A DNA stretch of 64,000 nucleotides from the NCBI RefSeq assembly GCF_000203815.1, contig NW_004457735.1, positions 248,001 through 312,000 on the forward strand, written 5' to 3'. Shown here piece after piece: positions 53,031 through 64,000 of the stretch; position 1 is the first letter of the stretch, and each line of letters begins with the position of its first letter. Under the pieces are notes generated by a model that searched no databases, had not been told where the DNA came from, and saw nothing but the letters and a program-made list of their open reading frames with translations. The position numbers were made by a program, and so were the translations under genes. This DNA comes from Cavenderia fasciculata (taxonomy: Eukaryota; Evosea; Eumycetozoa; Acytosteliales; Cavenderiaceae).

Positions 53031-53184
53031 AAATTAATCACCATATATATATTATTTATCATGATAGTTTGGTTGAATTGTATTCATTACCAAAATAAAA
53101 CATAAATAATAATAATATTTATATCTTTGGTATCCTTTGAAAAAATATATTGTTCATCGTTCTTTGTTTAATAATCTGATGTGA

Positions 53185-54609
53185 TCATTTTATTAAAGAT
53201 GATTTTAATTTAAATAGAGATTCTTGATCCTTGATAGTATTGGAATTTAATAATTCCTGGATGATATTGGAAAGGGATTGTTTTTCCGATGATGTCAAGA
53301 ATTGAATATTAATAGCAGATCTATTCATCTTGGTGAATTGATCCAATATACTGTAAATAAGTTGGTATTCCTTGTTTACCAAATAATGGTGTTCAAGGAT
53401 ATTGATGATCGATGTCATTAGAGTTGGTGATAAAACATCGTTGAGAAGAGGTGATAGTCTGGCTGGATCAATCAATTTAAAGTATTCATAAAATAGTTGG
53501 CTGTCATTCTGCAAAGAGTTGTAAACCTTTTCAAATTCAAATGAATTTCTTGGTGGTTGCTTAGGAACGACTGGTTTCATATTCGCTAATCTTGATAATC
53601 TATCTTGAAGTGAAGATGTTGATGATGTTGATGAAGGGGTAGTAGGTTTCTTTGTTGTTGAATCGATTGAGATTGTTGTTGTTGTTGATGATTTAGAGGT
53701 AGTAGTATCAGATACCAATTCAATTTTAGGTTGTTGTTGTTGTGGTTCTATCTTTTTATCGGTTTTGTTATTTACATCTTGTTTGATTTGTTGTTGGGTT
53801 GTTGTTGTTGTTGGTTCAATTTCCATCTTATTGTTTACGTCTTGTTTGATTTGTATTTTAGGTTGTACTGATTCTACTGGTTGTACTAGTTGTGTTGGTT
53901 GTATTGGAGTCTTTTCTGATTCTTGTTGTTGTGGTTGGGGTGGTTGTCTTTTAATCAATTCATACAACCCTTTGATTTCAGTTTGTGCTTCCTTGTTGGC
54001 TGGATCTTTTTTAGAGACTACTATAAAGTCATTCAATGACTCTCGATATCTCTTTTGTTCTTTGAGTGCCAATCCACGTCTATGATATGCTTTTACATTG
54101 GTTGAATCCAAGTTTATACTTCTATTACAATCTGCTTCTGCTTGATGAAAACTATCAGAGAGAGAGAGAGAGAGAGAGAGATGTTAGTGATCAAGTTTAT
54201 AGTCTAATGATAGGAAAATAGTCACACAAACATACTTTTTTAATTTGATATATGCAATAGCTCTATTGGAAAAGAGAATAGAACTTGATGGATCAAGATC
54301 GATTGCAAGAGTATAGTATTCGACTGCATCCTTGTATTTTTGTTGTTGAAAGAATTTGTTACCAATATCTTTATACTTTAATGATTCTGATACATTATCA
54401 AACATTGGGTCCGATGATGATGGTGATAGTGAACTTGCAGTCGAAGAAGTAGTAGCAGGCTTACTCCCAATCATTGACGAGGCAGTTGTTGCATTCTTGT
54501 TTGATAGTTGCTGATCAATTTTATTGATATCTTGTTGCCATTTCTTTAGTTTTGTCAAGTATTCTTGTACTGGTTTCGAATTGAATGTATTGTTATTATC
54601 TTTATCCAT
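53185..54609 (-). CDS. rpap3: RPAP3-like TPR co-chaperone
   Basis: Exons 54236-54609 and 53185-54151, 446 aa. The N-terminus has an LKKWQQDI-type helix. A TPR domain follows (KYKDIGNKFFQQQKYKDAVE; AIDLDPSSSILFSNRAIAYI; LDSTNVKAYHRRGLALKEQK), split by the intron inside the TPRs. A Pro/Gln/Thr-rich linker leads to the C-terminal RPAP3 domain (PRNSFEFEKVYNSLQND; FKLIDPARLSPLLNDVLSP; LEHHYLVNKEY). This order is that of RPAP3/Tah1-type R2TP subunits, which bind Hsp90 and help assemble RNA polymerase II and other complexes. It is shorter than human RPAP3, with one TPR domain. The GA-repeat at 54155-54181 is in the intron. Confidence 0.9.
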
Positions 54610-55131
54610 TATCTCGAGACATATGTACAAGTAAAAGATAACAAGTAAAACTCAAAGAAGTTCAGCACCTCTTCATTTCCCTTTATTTTTTGTTTTTTTT
54701 TTTTTTGAATAAACTTCAAATTTAATTAAATTAAACTAGTTCTAATCATTTCTAATTAAGGAAAGTAATACACATAAATATACTACATTACAATGGTCCT
54801 CTAATTTGAGGACGTCATCATATCTTTGAAAACTAAAAAATCCCAACCATTGATTTCATTTCGAATCTCTTGACAATCATGATGGAAGCAATGACTACGA
54901 CTGAAAACCAAGTCAACTATGTTCCATTTTGAAAACCGAATCAAATAAATGATTAAATAATAATTGTATGAATTTAATTATACGAGCTTGTATCTTTCCT
55001 TTGATATATCAATATCATAAAGTTGGTATTGAAATTTTAATCAAACATTATAAAATGGAGGGACTTTATTTTGTTTATTAGTGAAGTCATTATTCCCAAC
55101 GGAAAATACCATACAAATATTTAATTAAAAC
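54610..55131. other. intergenic
   Basis: AT-rich, with a GTCCTC/GAGGAC hairpin near 54794-54811 and no gene. Confidence 0.5.
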
Positions 55132-55461
55132 ATGCAATTCAAATCTTCATCAATAATATTATCACTAGTCATTTGTATTTTATCAATCATATCAATATGT
55201 CATGCCTCCTCAAATTTAGTAGTGTATGAATTTTCATATCCAGGTGCCATTTGTGATGGTGGTGTAGATGCTTCATTTAAATATCCTTCTGCTACCTGTA
55301 TTCAATCAATCGACACAATCTTTTTCTGTGACCTACAATCAAATATTATCACATCAATGACATTCAATGGCACCAATTGTAGTGGCGCTTACACAATGGT
55401 AACTAATCCAATTGGACAATGTAATAATTTAGGTTGGAGATATTATTGTCAGGAACCTTAA
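55132..55461 (+). CDS. small secreted Cys-rich protein, tandem copy 1
   Basis: 109 aa, single exon. The signal peptide is IILSLVICILSIISICHASS. The mature part of about 85 residues has seven Cys in the order GAICDG, ATCIQS, FFCDL, TNCSGAY, GQCNN and YYCQE. It shares spacing and the motifs CDxxxxxVxx, CSG.Y and G.C...GW with the next gene. It is predicted to be extracellular with about three disulfides. No known toxin, lectin or chemokine signature is recognised. Confidence 0.75.
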   Translation: MQFKSSSIILSLVICILSIISICHASSNLVVYEFSYPGAICDGGVDASFKYPSATCIQSIDTIFFCDLQSNIITSMTFNGTNCSGAYTMVTNPIGQCNNLGWRYYCQEP

Positions 55462-55845
55462 TTAAACAACTTACTTAAACCAAAATAATATTTATATCAA
55501 TTTAAATAAAGTTTACAGTTTTTTTCTCTCTTTTGTATAAGTCACTACTATCATGTGTAATAACATAGTTTGACGTCACAAGTATCCTTATTTTTTAGCA
55601 TAACAAACTAAAATTGAGAATTAAAGTAGAGCCTTTACTTAAATATAAGAAGATCAGACGAAAATTGAAAATATCTTGGGAAAGATTTTTATTGTTTTTG
55701 ATCTTTTTTCTTTCTATAAATATCACTAAGCTAGCTTTCGAGTTTCATCATCATCGCTCGGTTCATTTTATTTCAACCCTCAAATTACAAAGATATCTAT
55801 CTATATATATTATATCTCTAGAGAATTCAATATTAAACAAAGACA
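55462..55845. other. intergenic
   Basis: Spacer between the two small secreted-protein genes. An 80-codon frame at 55614 is Ile/Phe/Lys-rich without coding bias and is not called. Confidence 0.5.
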
Positions 55846-56157
55846 ATGTACATTAAATCAATCATAACATTGGTAGTATTGGTCATGACGATGGCCATTA
55901 TTGCAGTTTCAGGTCAAAAGCTTGTGGCCTATGAAACAAACTATTCAGATTTCCATTGTGATGCTGATGGTGAACCTGTTACTCTACCAACAGCTAGCTG
56001 CGTACAAGGATCGATCTACACATGTGACATGTCACTCAAACAACTCACAATCTTTACCTTTAACACTACCCAATGTAGTGGACAATATAGAATCGACACT
56101 TATGATTTTGGTCATTGTTATGGAGGTTGGACATTTGCTTGTAAACAACAAAAATAA
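55846..56157 (+). CDS. small secreted Cys-rich protein, tandem copy 2
   Basis: 103 aa, single exon with a signal peptide (SIITLVVLVMTMAIIAVSG). The mature domain has six Cys (DFHCDADG, ASCVQG, YTCDMS, TQCSGQY, GHCYGGW, FACKQ) aligned with the upstream paralog; both share VAYE/VVYE near the cleavage site, CSGxY and GxCxxxGW-like ends. Head-to-tail order and spacing of about 400 bases indicate tandem duplication followed by strong divergence. The role is unknown; it is probably secreted. Confidence 0.78.
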   Translation: MYIKSIITLVVLVMTMAIIAVSGQKLVAYETNYSDFHCDADGEPVTLPTASCVQGSIYTCDMSLKQLTIFTFNTTQCSGQYRIDTYDFGHCYGGWTFACKQQK

Positions 56158-56264
56158 TTAAATAACAATAAAATATATATAATTAATAATAACCTAAAAA
56201 TTGACTGATTGTGATGTTTTTGATATTTAATAAATAAATAAATATTTGATTATTTTAATTAATT

Positions 56265-59200
56265 TTATGAATTTCTCCTTTGATTAATATTATTATTGTT
56301 TTGATTTGTTGGAATATTGTTATTTTGATTATTATTATTATTGTTGTTATTTTGATTACTATTTGGATTTGGAGTAGTGTCAAGGAGATTATTAAAATTT
56401 GGTTCACTTTTATAAGGTTTTAAAACGGGTGATTCTCCGGGTGTATGAGTGTTGTTGTTGTCAGAGACACTAAAATCGGTGGATTGTGTGAGACGACGTT
56501 GTTTGAGTTCAAAAACTTGTTGGGTGGCAGAACGTGTAAAGAGGGGATCGATCTTTTCTTTGGGTTCGTAACCTTGTTCGTCGTCGGGATCGATTTGGTT
56601 GCGTTGATCGTATTGCATCTTCCACAACTTGACATCTTCGAGTCGTTTGATGAACCAATTGTCAAAGGCGAGTTGGTATCGCTTGGGTAGGAAATACTTG
56701 AGGGAGAAGAGGAAGATGATACCGAGGTAGACAGTGTACATGACAATGACGATGGAGAGGATGACCTCGATACCGATCGCGTCGTATTGGTAGGACGACT
56801 TGAGCGACGAGAGGATGAGCACACAAATATAGGCAAATAGGAGGACACTGTTACCAAGGAGTTCGGTAAAGTTGGAGATACGGTAGATGAATGGACGTGC
56901 CCATAACTGTGAGATGATGGAGCTGCCAATCACGAGCAATACGACAAACACTGAAAATGAACTCTTGGGGTTAATGAGTGCAAGGGAAACGGCCATGACA
57001 AAACGACGGGCCAGACCAACCAACTCGTACCACCACACCTTTTTACGGTAGTCTATGTAGATGGAGCCGACGACGATGAGTACGTTGGGGTCGTCCAACC
57101 GATTACGATTGTTGAATAGCAAGTAGGCAAAGAGCGCGGGGATACCGATGATGTAGAGCACGGTCATGGAGACGGTCACCTTGAAGATGTCTTGGTAGTT
57201 GGCATCGTGACTGCAAGAAATCCAGGGGAAGAAGGACATGTAACTCTGGTCGGTGTTTTCGTCATAGGTGCACGAGTAGTTTTGCAAGATGTAGATGCAG
57301 AGTGGCAGGTAGAGGAAATTGAGCATGACCAAGTTGACGCGAATCGACGACCTTACCCATCGCATATCAAACTTGTTCCACTTGATCTTGCTAATGACAA
57401 AGGTCAGCGCGACAAACAGACACGTCACAAAGAAGATACTGGGCGGGATAGAGATGATGACGAGGAAGAGGTTGGGCCATTTCGACATTTCACCAATACA
57501 CAAAAATCCAAACGAGAAATTGATAAACGAAGACGACGAGTAGTAGAATGTGAAAAAGGATGGCCATGGCGACAACTTTGACAACATGAGATTAAGAAGT
57601 TGATAGTAAAAGACAATTGTCTTTCTAGTACTTGATGGGAGTGACCGTTGGGGATTCGTTACGACAAAGAATACTGCCAATACCAAAAAGAATAAAATGA
57701 CAAATGCAAAGATGACAATTGATTCTGGCCCCTTTTGGACATTTTAGACATTCAGATCCACGCATATAATAACCTTCTTCACAACGTGCACACAGTCTGT
57801 CATGATAGCCAACTGAACAAGTGAAATTATCAGAATTGGATGGATTGCATGATGTAGTACCAAAATTAGATACGACACATCGAATCAGTGCCGATGGTTG
57901 TACAGTGTTTTCACTTGGATAGGGAAAGAATCCAGATGGAATTTTGATATGTGTGCCGTTACATATACCATTTTCAGGACACACACTACACGATCCATTA
58001 TACCCTATATATCCTGGCAAACATAGACAATGAGAGTAATTGTAATAAGATGCATCCATTTCAATCGATATTTCACTATTCTTTCCAACAATTGTAGGGC
58101 ATTCAAAATTATCATTTTCCAAAATTATAAAATCCCCAGATGGTTTCATAAATGATGGTAATTGTCCAATTGGACTTGATAAATTATTATTATTTAATCT
58201 AATATCACTAGATGTAGCGTAAAAATAAATTAAAATAGAAAAAGAAAAAGATAAATTAGAAATTATAAATATTATTTTTTGTTTGTTTAGTTTCTAACAT
58301 ACTCTAGATAATTTAAAACATCAGGGATTTCACCATTAAAATGGTTGTTTGAAAGATCCAATAAACTTAAACTAAGCATCCATGATAGGTAATCACTAAG
58401 TGGCCCAGAAATATTATTCTTTGCAAAGTTTACAATAAATACACTTGTCAATAATTCAGCTTCTGCATCTGAATCCCAAAACATATCTTCTGAAAATTCT
58501 CCTGTAATTTCATTATTATCTGCTTTAATTATACTCATCTAAATAAAAAGATAAAAATAAAAGATAAATTAATTAATTGTCTTTTTTGTTTGTTTCTTTT
58601 TTTTTTGTTTGTTTCTTACCAATTTTAATTTTTTAATTGGACTCATAAATTCAGATAAAGTACAATTAATTCTATTCTCTGATACATCAAATCTAGAAAG
58701 ATTGACTAAATTTGAAATGGTTGATGGAACGGAACCAAACAATTTGTTTTGTCTAAGGTTGATGAATCTAAGACCTGTAAAATTACCAAATTCAATTGGG
58801 ATGGTACCGTGTAGACCATTATTTGACATTACAAAATTAATTAATTGTGTAGGTGCTTTGTTTGAACAAACTGGTAATATTGAAAATGAATTATCTTCAA
58901 TTAATAATTCTTGTAAATTTGATAGATTACAAATCCAATCTAAATTGCCTGTAAAATTATTTCCTCCAAATCTAATACTCTAAAAAAAACATAAATAAAT
59001 ATATTTGTATTCCTAAACTATATTTTGTTTTGTTTTGTTTTGCATTTACATACTCTTAGAGGAATAGTACTTGGAAACATATCAGATGGAATTTCACCAG
59101 ACATTTGATTTCTAGTTAGTTCAATTACTTCTAGTTTTGTCATACTACCAATTTCAACTGGTATATTTCCTTCCAATTGATTATCATATGCCCAGAAATG

Positions 59201-60367
59201 TGTAAGATTATTCAAGTTGGCTATTTCTTTTGGTAGTTGACCCTACATACATAGATAGAATAAAATAATTAGAATAAAATAATATTATTTAAATTATTAT
59301 TAATATTATTATTTTTTGACGCTTACAGTAATATTATTAAAACCAATATCAAATAAACGCATTGATGAATAAGTACCAACTTCAGGTGGTACTGTACCTG
59401 TGAGCTGATTTAATTCTAAAAAGGCAAGATCCAAAGATTGGTATTTGGCCCATCCAAGGGGTATGCTACCAGTGAATTCATTACCGGCTACCCAGAGTAA
59501 ACTGATGGTGAGTGGAAGGTTATTGGTCCATGCAATGTCACCTGATAATTGGTTGTTTGGTATTTCGAGTATTTGGAGTGACTTCATAGACTGGAATACA
59601 GTTGGTGGAATATCTCCGTTGAGATTGTTGTTTTGTATGTTGAGATGAACCAATTCTGTTAGATCGGCAATATCACTAGTCAATCTACCAAATAGATTGT
59701 TTTCAGCTAGATCCAATGCAATGATATCACCCGTTGTTTCATTACATGTTATACCGTACCACATGTTGTTGCATGGGTCTCCTACCAACCAATTATCGGA
59801 ATTATACCATTGATCACCAGACCACAAGTCATAGAGTTGTACTAATGCGTTGGCTTGTGATGTTGGTGTGGTTGCTGCCGATACAGCAGATACAGTATTT
59901 TGTAAATGAGATGATCCAACCAGGAAGCTACTTCCAACTCCAGAGTTGGGAGTTCCAAAAGATCGTTTCATTTGTTTGATTCGTTGACCTCTTGCTTGCT
60001 TCTTTATATGTATACTATCATATTTATGGTATTCTACTGAATTGGATGGGTTGTCGACATATATATAGTTGTTGTTGATTTTGTTGTTGTTGTTGCCACC
60101 ATTCTTTTTGGAATTGATGGTTTTGCGTAATGTTGATTTGGCATCTGCCACAGATTGATGGGAAAAGGTATTGGTGTTGGTGTTGGTGTTGGGTATTGTC
60201 TTTGTCGTAGTCGTGGTGGTGGTGTCCAAATAATACCCATTATTGGCGTGGTTGGGTTTAGCATCGACGATGTGACCTCCACCAAGAATCACCAATATAC
60301 ACGACCATATGGTAACCACCAATATAAAACAGAATGAATAACTTGTATTACTACTACTTGAATTCAT
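56265..60367 (-). CDS. LRR ectodomain / Cys-rich / multipass membrane protein
   Basis: Exons (minus): 59327-60367, 59054-59242, 58620-58979, 58303-58538 and 56265-58207; about 1255 aa. A signal peptide or anchor (FCFILVVTIWSCILVILGG) precedes a Thr/Asn linker. A plant-type LRR cap follows (YDLWSGDQWYNSDNWLVGDP), then about a dozen LxxLxLxxNxLxGxIP repeats; introns fall between repeats. A Cys-rich EGF/TNFR-like part comes next (CLCLPGYIGYNGSCSVCPENG; CARCEEGYYMRGSECLKCP). The frame slips at a GGGG run (plus CCCC 57729-57732; one base too many) at the start of the first helix. About nine hydrophobic helices and an Asn-rich cytosolic tail complete it. Receptor or channel-like; function unknown. 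Confidence 0.85.
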
Positions 60368-62130
60368 CTTTGTGTATGTCAAAAGAAAAAAAAAAAAATA
60401 TAAATATTTATAGATTCCAAAATCTATTTATAGTTTAGTGCTGTTGGTTTGTGTTTTGTTGTTCTAGATTATAAATCTACATTAATTAGATATATATAAA
60501 TAATAAATATGAATGAATATGTATGTTAATAATACAACCTCTAAATATATTTATGATGATGATAGACAATAATAATAATAATTATTAAAGAGGGTGGGTT
60601 GACTTTAGTAGTTGTTGTGATTTCATCCATTTACATCATCATCCTTTTCTTTTCTTTTCTCCTCCTCCTTGATGATGATGATCGACATGTCAGTAGTATT
60701 AACATCCATCCCATCCTTCTCCTCCATCAATGGCATTGACCAAGATGGATTGACCACCATCCACCCCCACCCTCTCCCTCTCCCAAAACAAATATATATA
60801 TTTATATATTTTTAAAACTGATCACACCCCAATTGGTGTCTTTATTCGCTCATTCATTGGTTCAAAATTCGTTGTTAAGATTTACTTTGCTGTATTGATT
60901 TCATGAATTGTGTGTAAGAGAGTGTGTGTGTGTATGTGGGTGCAAAGTGCGTTGGTGGTGATCAGTGATCAATCAATCAATCAATCAAACACAATTCACA
61001 CCATTTAAAAATAAATATATTTTTAAGCGATGAACTGACTAATGCGGTGGTGGTGATAAAGGAGTTGATTCGCAGTTAGTTGGCTTATCCCATCGATACC
61101 ATGGTCAATGACAATGTTACTCTTCCCTCCTTGCCTCCCATTATATCCTCGAAGGAATGAATTGAATGAAAGATACACTTTTATCTTTTTCAGACCAATG
61201 GATAGATAGATCTATTTTGTGTGCGTGTGTGTGTGAATGTGATTTGTTGTTGCATTGATAGATTGAAACTTTGATTGATAGATGATAGATGACAATGACA
61301 ATAATAATTACCAAAAAAAGTGTATACTATTGGGGGATCGACGGTTGACCAGTCAATTTTGAATGCACATTCAAAAAATATTATTTCTACTTTCTACTGT
61401 ATCTGTATCTGTTTGCTACTGTATCTGTATCTGTATATAATATATATATATGGTACGCGGTGAGATGTGATGGAAAGGTAAGGTAAGGTATGATGATGGG
61501 TTTTGAAAGTTATCGTTGATGTTATCTCCAATAGATATTTGGGGGTACTAATGGAAAGTAGGTCGATGATGCAAAGAAAGAAAAAGTAAGCTTGCAAACA
61601 AAAAAAGAAAGATATAAATAAATGAAGACCTGCCTCTTGAAAAGACTCTGCACTACCAAGAACGCGTCAAACCACAACTTTTCGCTGTTCTCTCTCTTTT
61701 TAATCAAATCTTGAGGTCGGCTCCCCTTGATCGTGGGGTGCACGCTCCTCGGTGGGAAGCACACCTTCACACCCATCATAGAACAGGCAACCTTTGTTTA
61801 ACCGAATAGGAAGATATTTATCTTTTTTCAAAGTCGCGCCAACCTTACCCTCCGTAATGTGGGGGCCCCCATCAAAAAAAGAAAAAAGTTTTTGGGGTTC
61901 GTGCCAGGTTTGAGAATAGTCCGATTTCGTGCAAATCGACGACAACAGATGAAATTCACCCGCCTTATTGTGTGGCGCCCGACCACGCAACGGAGTGATA
62001 TAGGTAGATGAATCTGAGGCCGAGTGACAATGAGAAAAGTTATTCTTGCTTTGTGTGGTAATTATGAGATTTTGTCTATTTATATTTATCTTTTTTCTTT
62101 TTAATTATTATTAATTATTATTATTGATTA
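60368..62130. other. long intergenic region
   Basis: Mostly AT-rich upstream DNA of the LRR gene, with runs of CA, GT, GATA and TC. It contains the GC-richer island listed next. No protein gene with dictyostelid coding bias is present. Confidence 0.5.
61620..62030. other. GC-richer island of atypical composition
   Basis: About 400 bases noticeably GC-richer than the flanks, including the perfect palindrome GGGGGCCCCC near 61861-61870. Minus-strand frames at 61700-61990 and 61522-61779 overlap here and have unusual residue use (many Gly, Pro, Arg, His) with no dictyostelid low-complexity tracts. Neither has an obvious promoter context or recognised domain. It could be an untranslated leader, a mobile-element fragment or transferred DNA; I cannot tell. 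Confidence 0.3.
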
Positions 62131-63999
62131 TTATTCTTTTTTTGATTTAAATTTGTTAGAGGTTTGTGTGTTTGCTTCCAAACCCATTTTAAGAGCCTTT
62201 CTAACATGTGAATCATATGCTGCCTTTTTATGTTTCTTTATACCTCGTTTGGTTGCAAAGTAGGCCAATACTACCAATGGAGCAAGTAGGACGAGTAATG
62301 CCAACCATTGTAATCTTTTCTTTTTTGCTTTTTCATCAGCTTCTCTTTTTTCCTTTTCAAAATCATATGTTAAAAACCATGAATCTATTTGATTAGTTGG
62401 AATATAATATTTTCCAGATACCTAAAAAAATTTTAAATTAAAAATTTTATTAATCATTCCAAAAGGGGTACGGTGACTATATTTTTAGACTACTTACAAA
62501 TGAATAGATTTTATAATTTGAAGATGATAATATAATTGGTGTTTGGAATTGTGTAAATGATGAAATTGAAATGATTCCACTACCATTATTATTATTATTA
62601 TTATTATTACTATTAAATGATATTTTTGAATTATTTGTATCAGTATCACCCAACGAAAGTGTTGGTACTAGATAATAATAAATAAAACTATAATCCAAAT
62701 CATAATCTAGAATTGATTTCATTAATATTATTTCTGCATTTGGATAATACATTGATTCCAAATATAAACTTGGAATTAATTCAACTCTTGGTGTAAATGT
62801 ATAAACATCAACTAAAAATATAAAAAAGATAAGATAATGTTAATAATACTTTTCTACTTTTAATTTTTGTGTGTTTTTGTTTTACCAATAAAAGAAGCTT
62901 CAGAAGAATAGGTGAAATCATAAAGTTGAGTAGTTTGAATGACCGAGATTGCTTTGATGATAATTTTACCAACTACTTGTGGGGTGGAGGGATGGAATGC
63001 TGATTGATACTGATGGGCATATCCTTGTTGTCCGGCGGTTGATGGGATAGGTTCGATGGGGATGGGAGCAGAGTCGAGTGTTTGACCGGTTGGTTCATAG
63101 TATCTAAAGATGCTAAAATGGATGGAGCAAGTCTCACCGGTATATTGAATCGAGCATGTGAGTGTGACGGTTTGGTTGGGGAGCAGAGTGTTGGCGTTGA
63201 CGAGGTGAATGATTGGTGGGGTGGGACGACGGTATCGGTCGATGGTGTAACGGGCGCCACGGGGTACACTCGCACCAAGGGTTGTGTGGAAACAAGCAGT
63301 TGAGAATTGGTAGGCCGATTGGTAGAGATCGACCGATTTCATCGACAATAGAATACCACTCGATGGGAAGAGTGTCGAGTTGATTGATGGCAACGATCCT
63401 TTAGACTCGTATCTCGGTACACATCCATCGGTACACACAGTACCAACTGAGACGTTGTAGATATAGTTACCGGCCATTGGAATGTAGGTTGGTGGTTGAC
63501 ACGTTTTAATCAGTGTAAACGAGACGGTTGTTGCATCACTACACATGAATCGGTCGAGTGGACAATCAATGACAGACAATACAAATTGTTGTACCATTGC
63601 CTGAGGTGACATGGTTACATTAAGTATTGTTTGTCCGACAGGTGTCATTGCAAATGAATTGTCGGGTGTTGCTATTCCATTGTTGAGTTGGAATTTGAAT
63701 GATGGGATGTGTTCAAACTTGCTATTGTTTGGTTTGATTTCCAAGAGCAAGTAACCATTATTAACATAGTTTATAGGTTCAACATCAATGATTGGTGGGT
63801 CGATTGGCACAGTATACACAACCAACTTGCACGTCTGGTTACTACCAACTGCAAAGTTTGCACTACCAGATACCTTAAAGTTTCTTGCATAAATGTAATA
63901 GAATCCTTTTAATGTTAAATTAAATGAACCTGAATAAAGTGTACTGTCACTTTGTTCAACCATCGATACTGAACAATCAATATCACCATCCAAAACTTG
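62131..63999 (-). CDS. type I membrane protein with large ectodomain, partial (5' end outside window)
   Basis: Exons (minus): 62886-63999 and beyond, 62498-62811 and 62131-62421, phases consistent. About 570 residues are seen. The ectodomain has Ig-like/beta-sandwich-type strand patterns and Cys pairs (CPLDRFMCSD; VCTDGCVPRY; LTCSIQYTGETCSIHF), with many N-glycosylation sites. Near the end, a charged amphipathic segment (FEKEKREADEKAKKKR) is followed by one transmembrane helix (LALLVLLAPLVVLAYFA) and a short Lys-rich cytosolic tail. The start lies beyond 64000, so a signal peptide cannot be checked. Dictyostelid surface proteins of this kind exist, but I do not recognise the family. Confidence 0.75.
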
Positions 64000-64000
64000 A

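Noticed and set aside
54880-54915. Second C/D-box-like pair (ATGATGG, CTGA)
   Set aside because: Imperfect box C, short spacing and no flanking stem.

Overview
The window is nuclear DNA from a dictyostelid social amoeba, species not determined. It is AT-rich and gene-dense. Its introns are short and AT-rich, most starting GTATGT or GTAAGT and ending in T-rich TAG. Proteins carry long Asn, Gln, Thr and Ser tracts made of AAT, CAA, ACA and TCA codons, and AAT, GATA and TATACA microsatellites are common. The families also fit: Frizzled/Smoothened-like receptor, divergent ankyrin-like proteins, Piwi-type Argonaute, LRR membrane proteins and small GTPases. Coding sequence is somewhat GC-richer than I would expect for D. 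discoideum itself. Every gene model here was built by hand from splice sites and reading phase. No database search was run.

Layout. 1-10 kb: the end of an unidentified gene, then three related genes joining a degenerate small-GTPase module to ankyrin-like repeats (two intact, the third decayed), with a RING-finger gene between copies two and three, then two small unknown ORFs. 10-16.5 kb: a four-pass membrane protein and a Piwi-clade Argonaute with an RGG-rich N-terminus and a complete DEDH tetrad. A decayed duplicate of the Argonaute 3' exon follows, with a gene relic between the two copies. 16.7-20.5 kb: a Frizzled/Smoothened-like receptor and a secreted protein, both on the minus strand. 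21-25.6 kb: a protein kinase with a C-terminal propeller-like domain, and a coiled-coil protein with decapeptide repeats. 26-30.5 kb: an HSPA12-like Hsp70 ATPase, its truncated tandem pseudogene, a small ORF and a 374-bp foldback element with perfect 71-bp arms. 30.5-36 kb: an ankyrin-like protein and a DENN-domain protein. 36-43.5 kb: CWC15 (splicing), a GH5 glycosidase, an F-box-like protein and a Rab-like GTPase with a huge low-complexity tail. 43.7-48.4 kb: a secreted beta-rich protein and a second large ankyrin-like protein. 48.8-53 kb: Rab2, mitochondrial 3-hydroxyacyl-CoA dehydrogenase and a low-complexity protein. 53-64 kb: RPAP3, two tandem small secreted Cys-rich proteins, a large LRR/Cys-rich/multipass membrane protein, a long intergenic stretch with a GC-rich island, and a type I membrane protein that runs off the window.

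Several genes are core eukaryotic machinery: CWC15 in the spliceosome, RPAP3 in polymerase and R2TP assembly, Rab2 and DENN in membrane traffic, HADH in fatty-acid oxidation and Argonaute in RNA silencing. Most others look like dictyostelid expansions. No operon-like system is present. The most unusual points are a probable 2-nt micro-exon in the Argonaute gene, the degenerate GTPase-ankyrin cluster, the perfect foldback next to a pseudogene, and single-base frame slips in several otherwise intact genes that probably reflect consensus errors.
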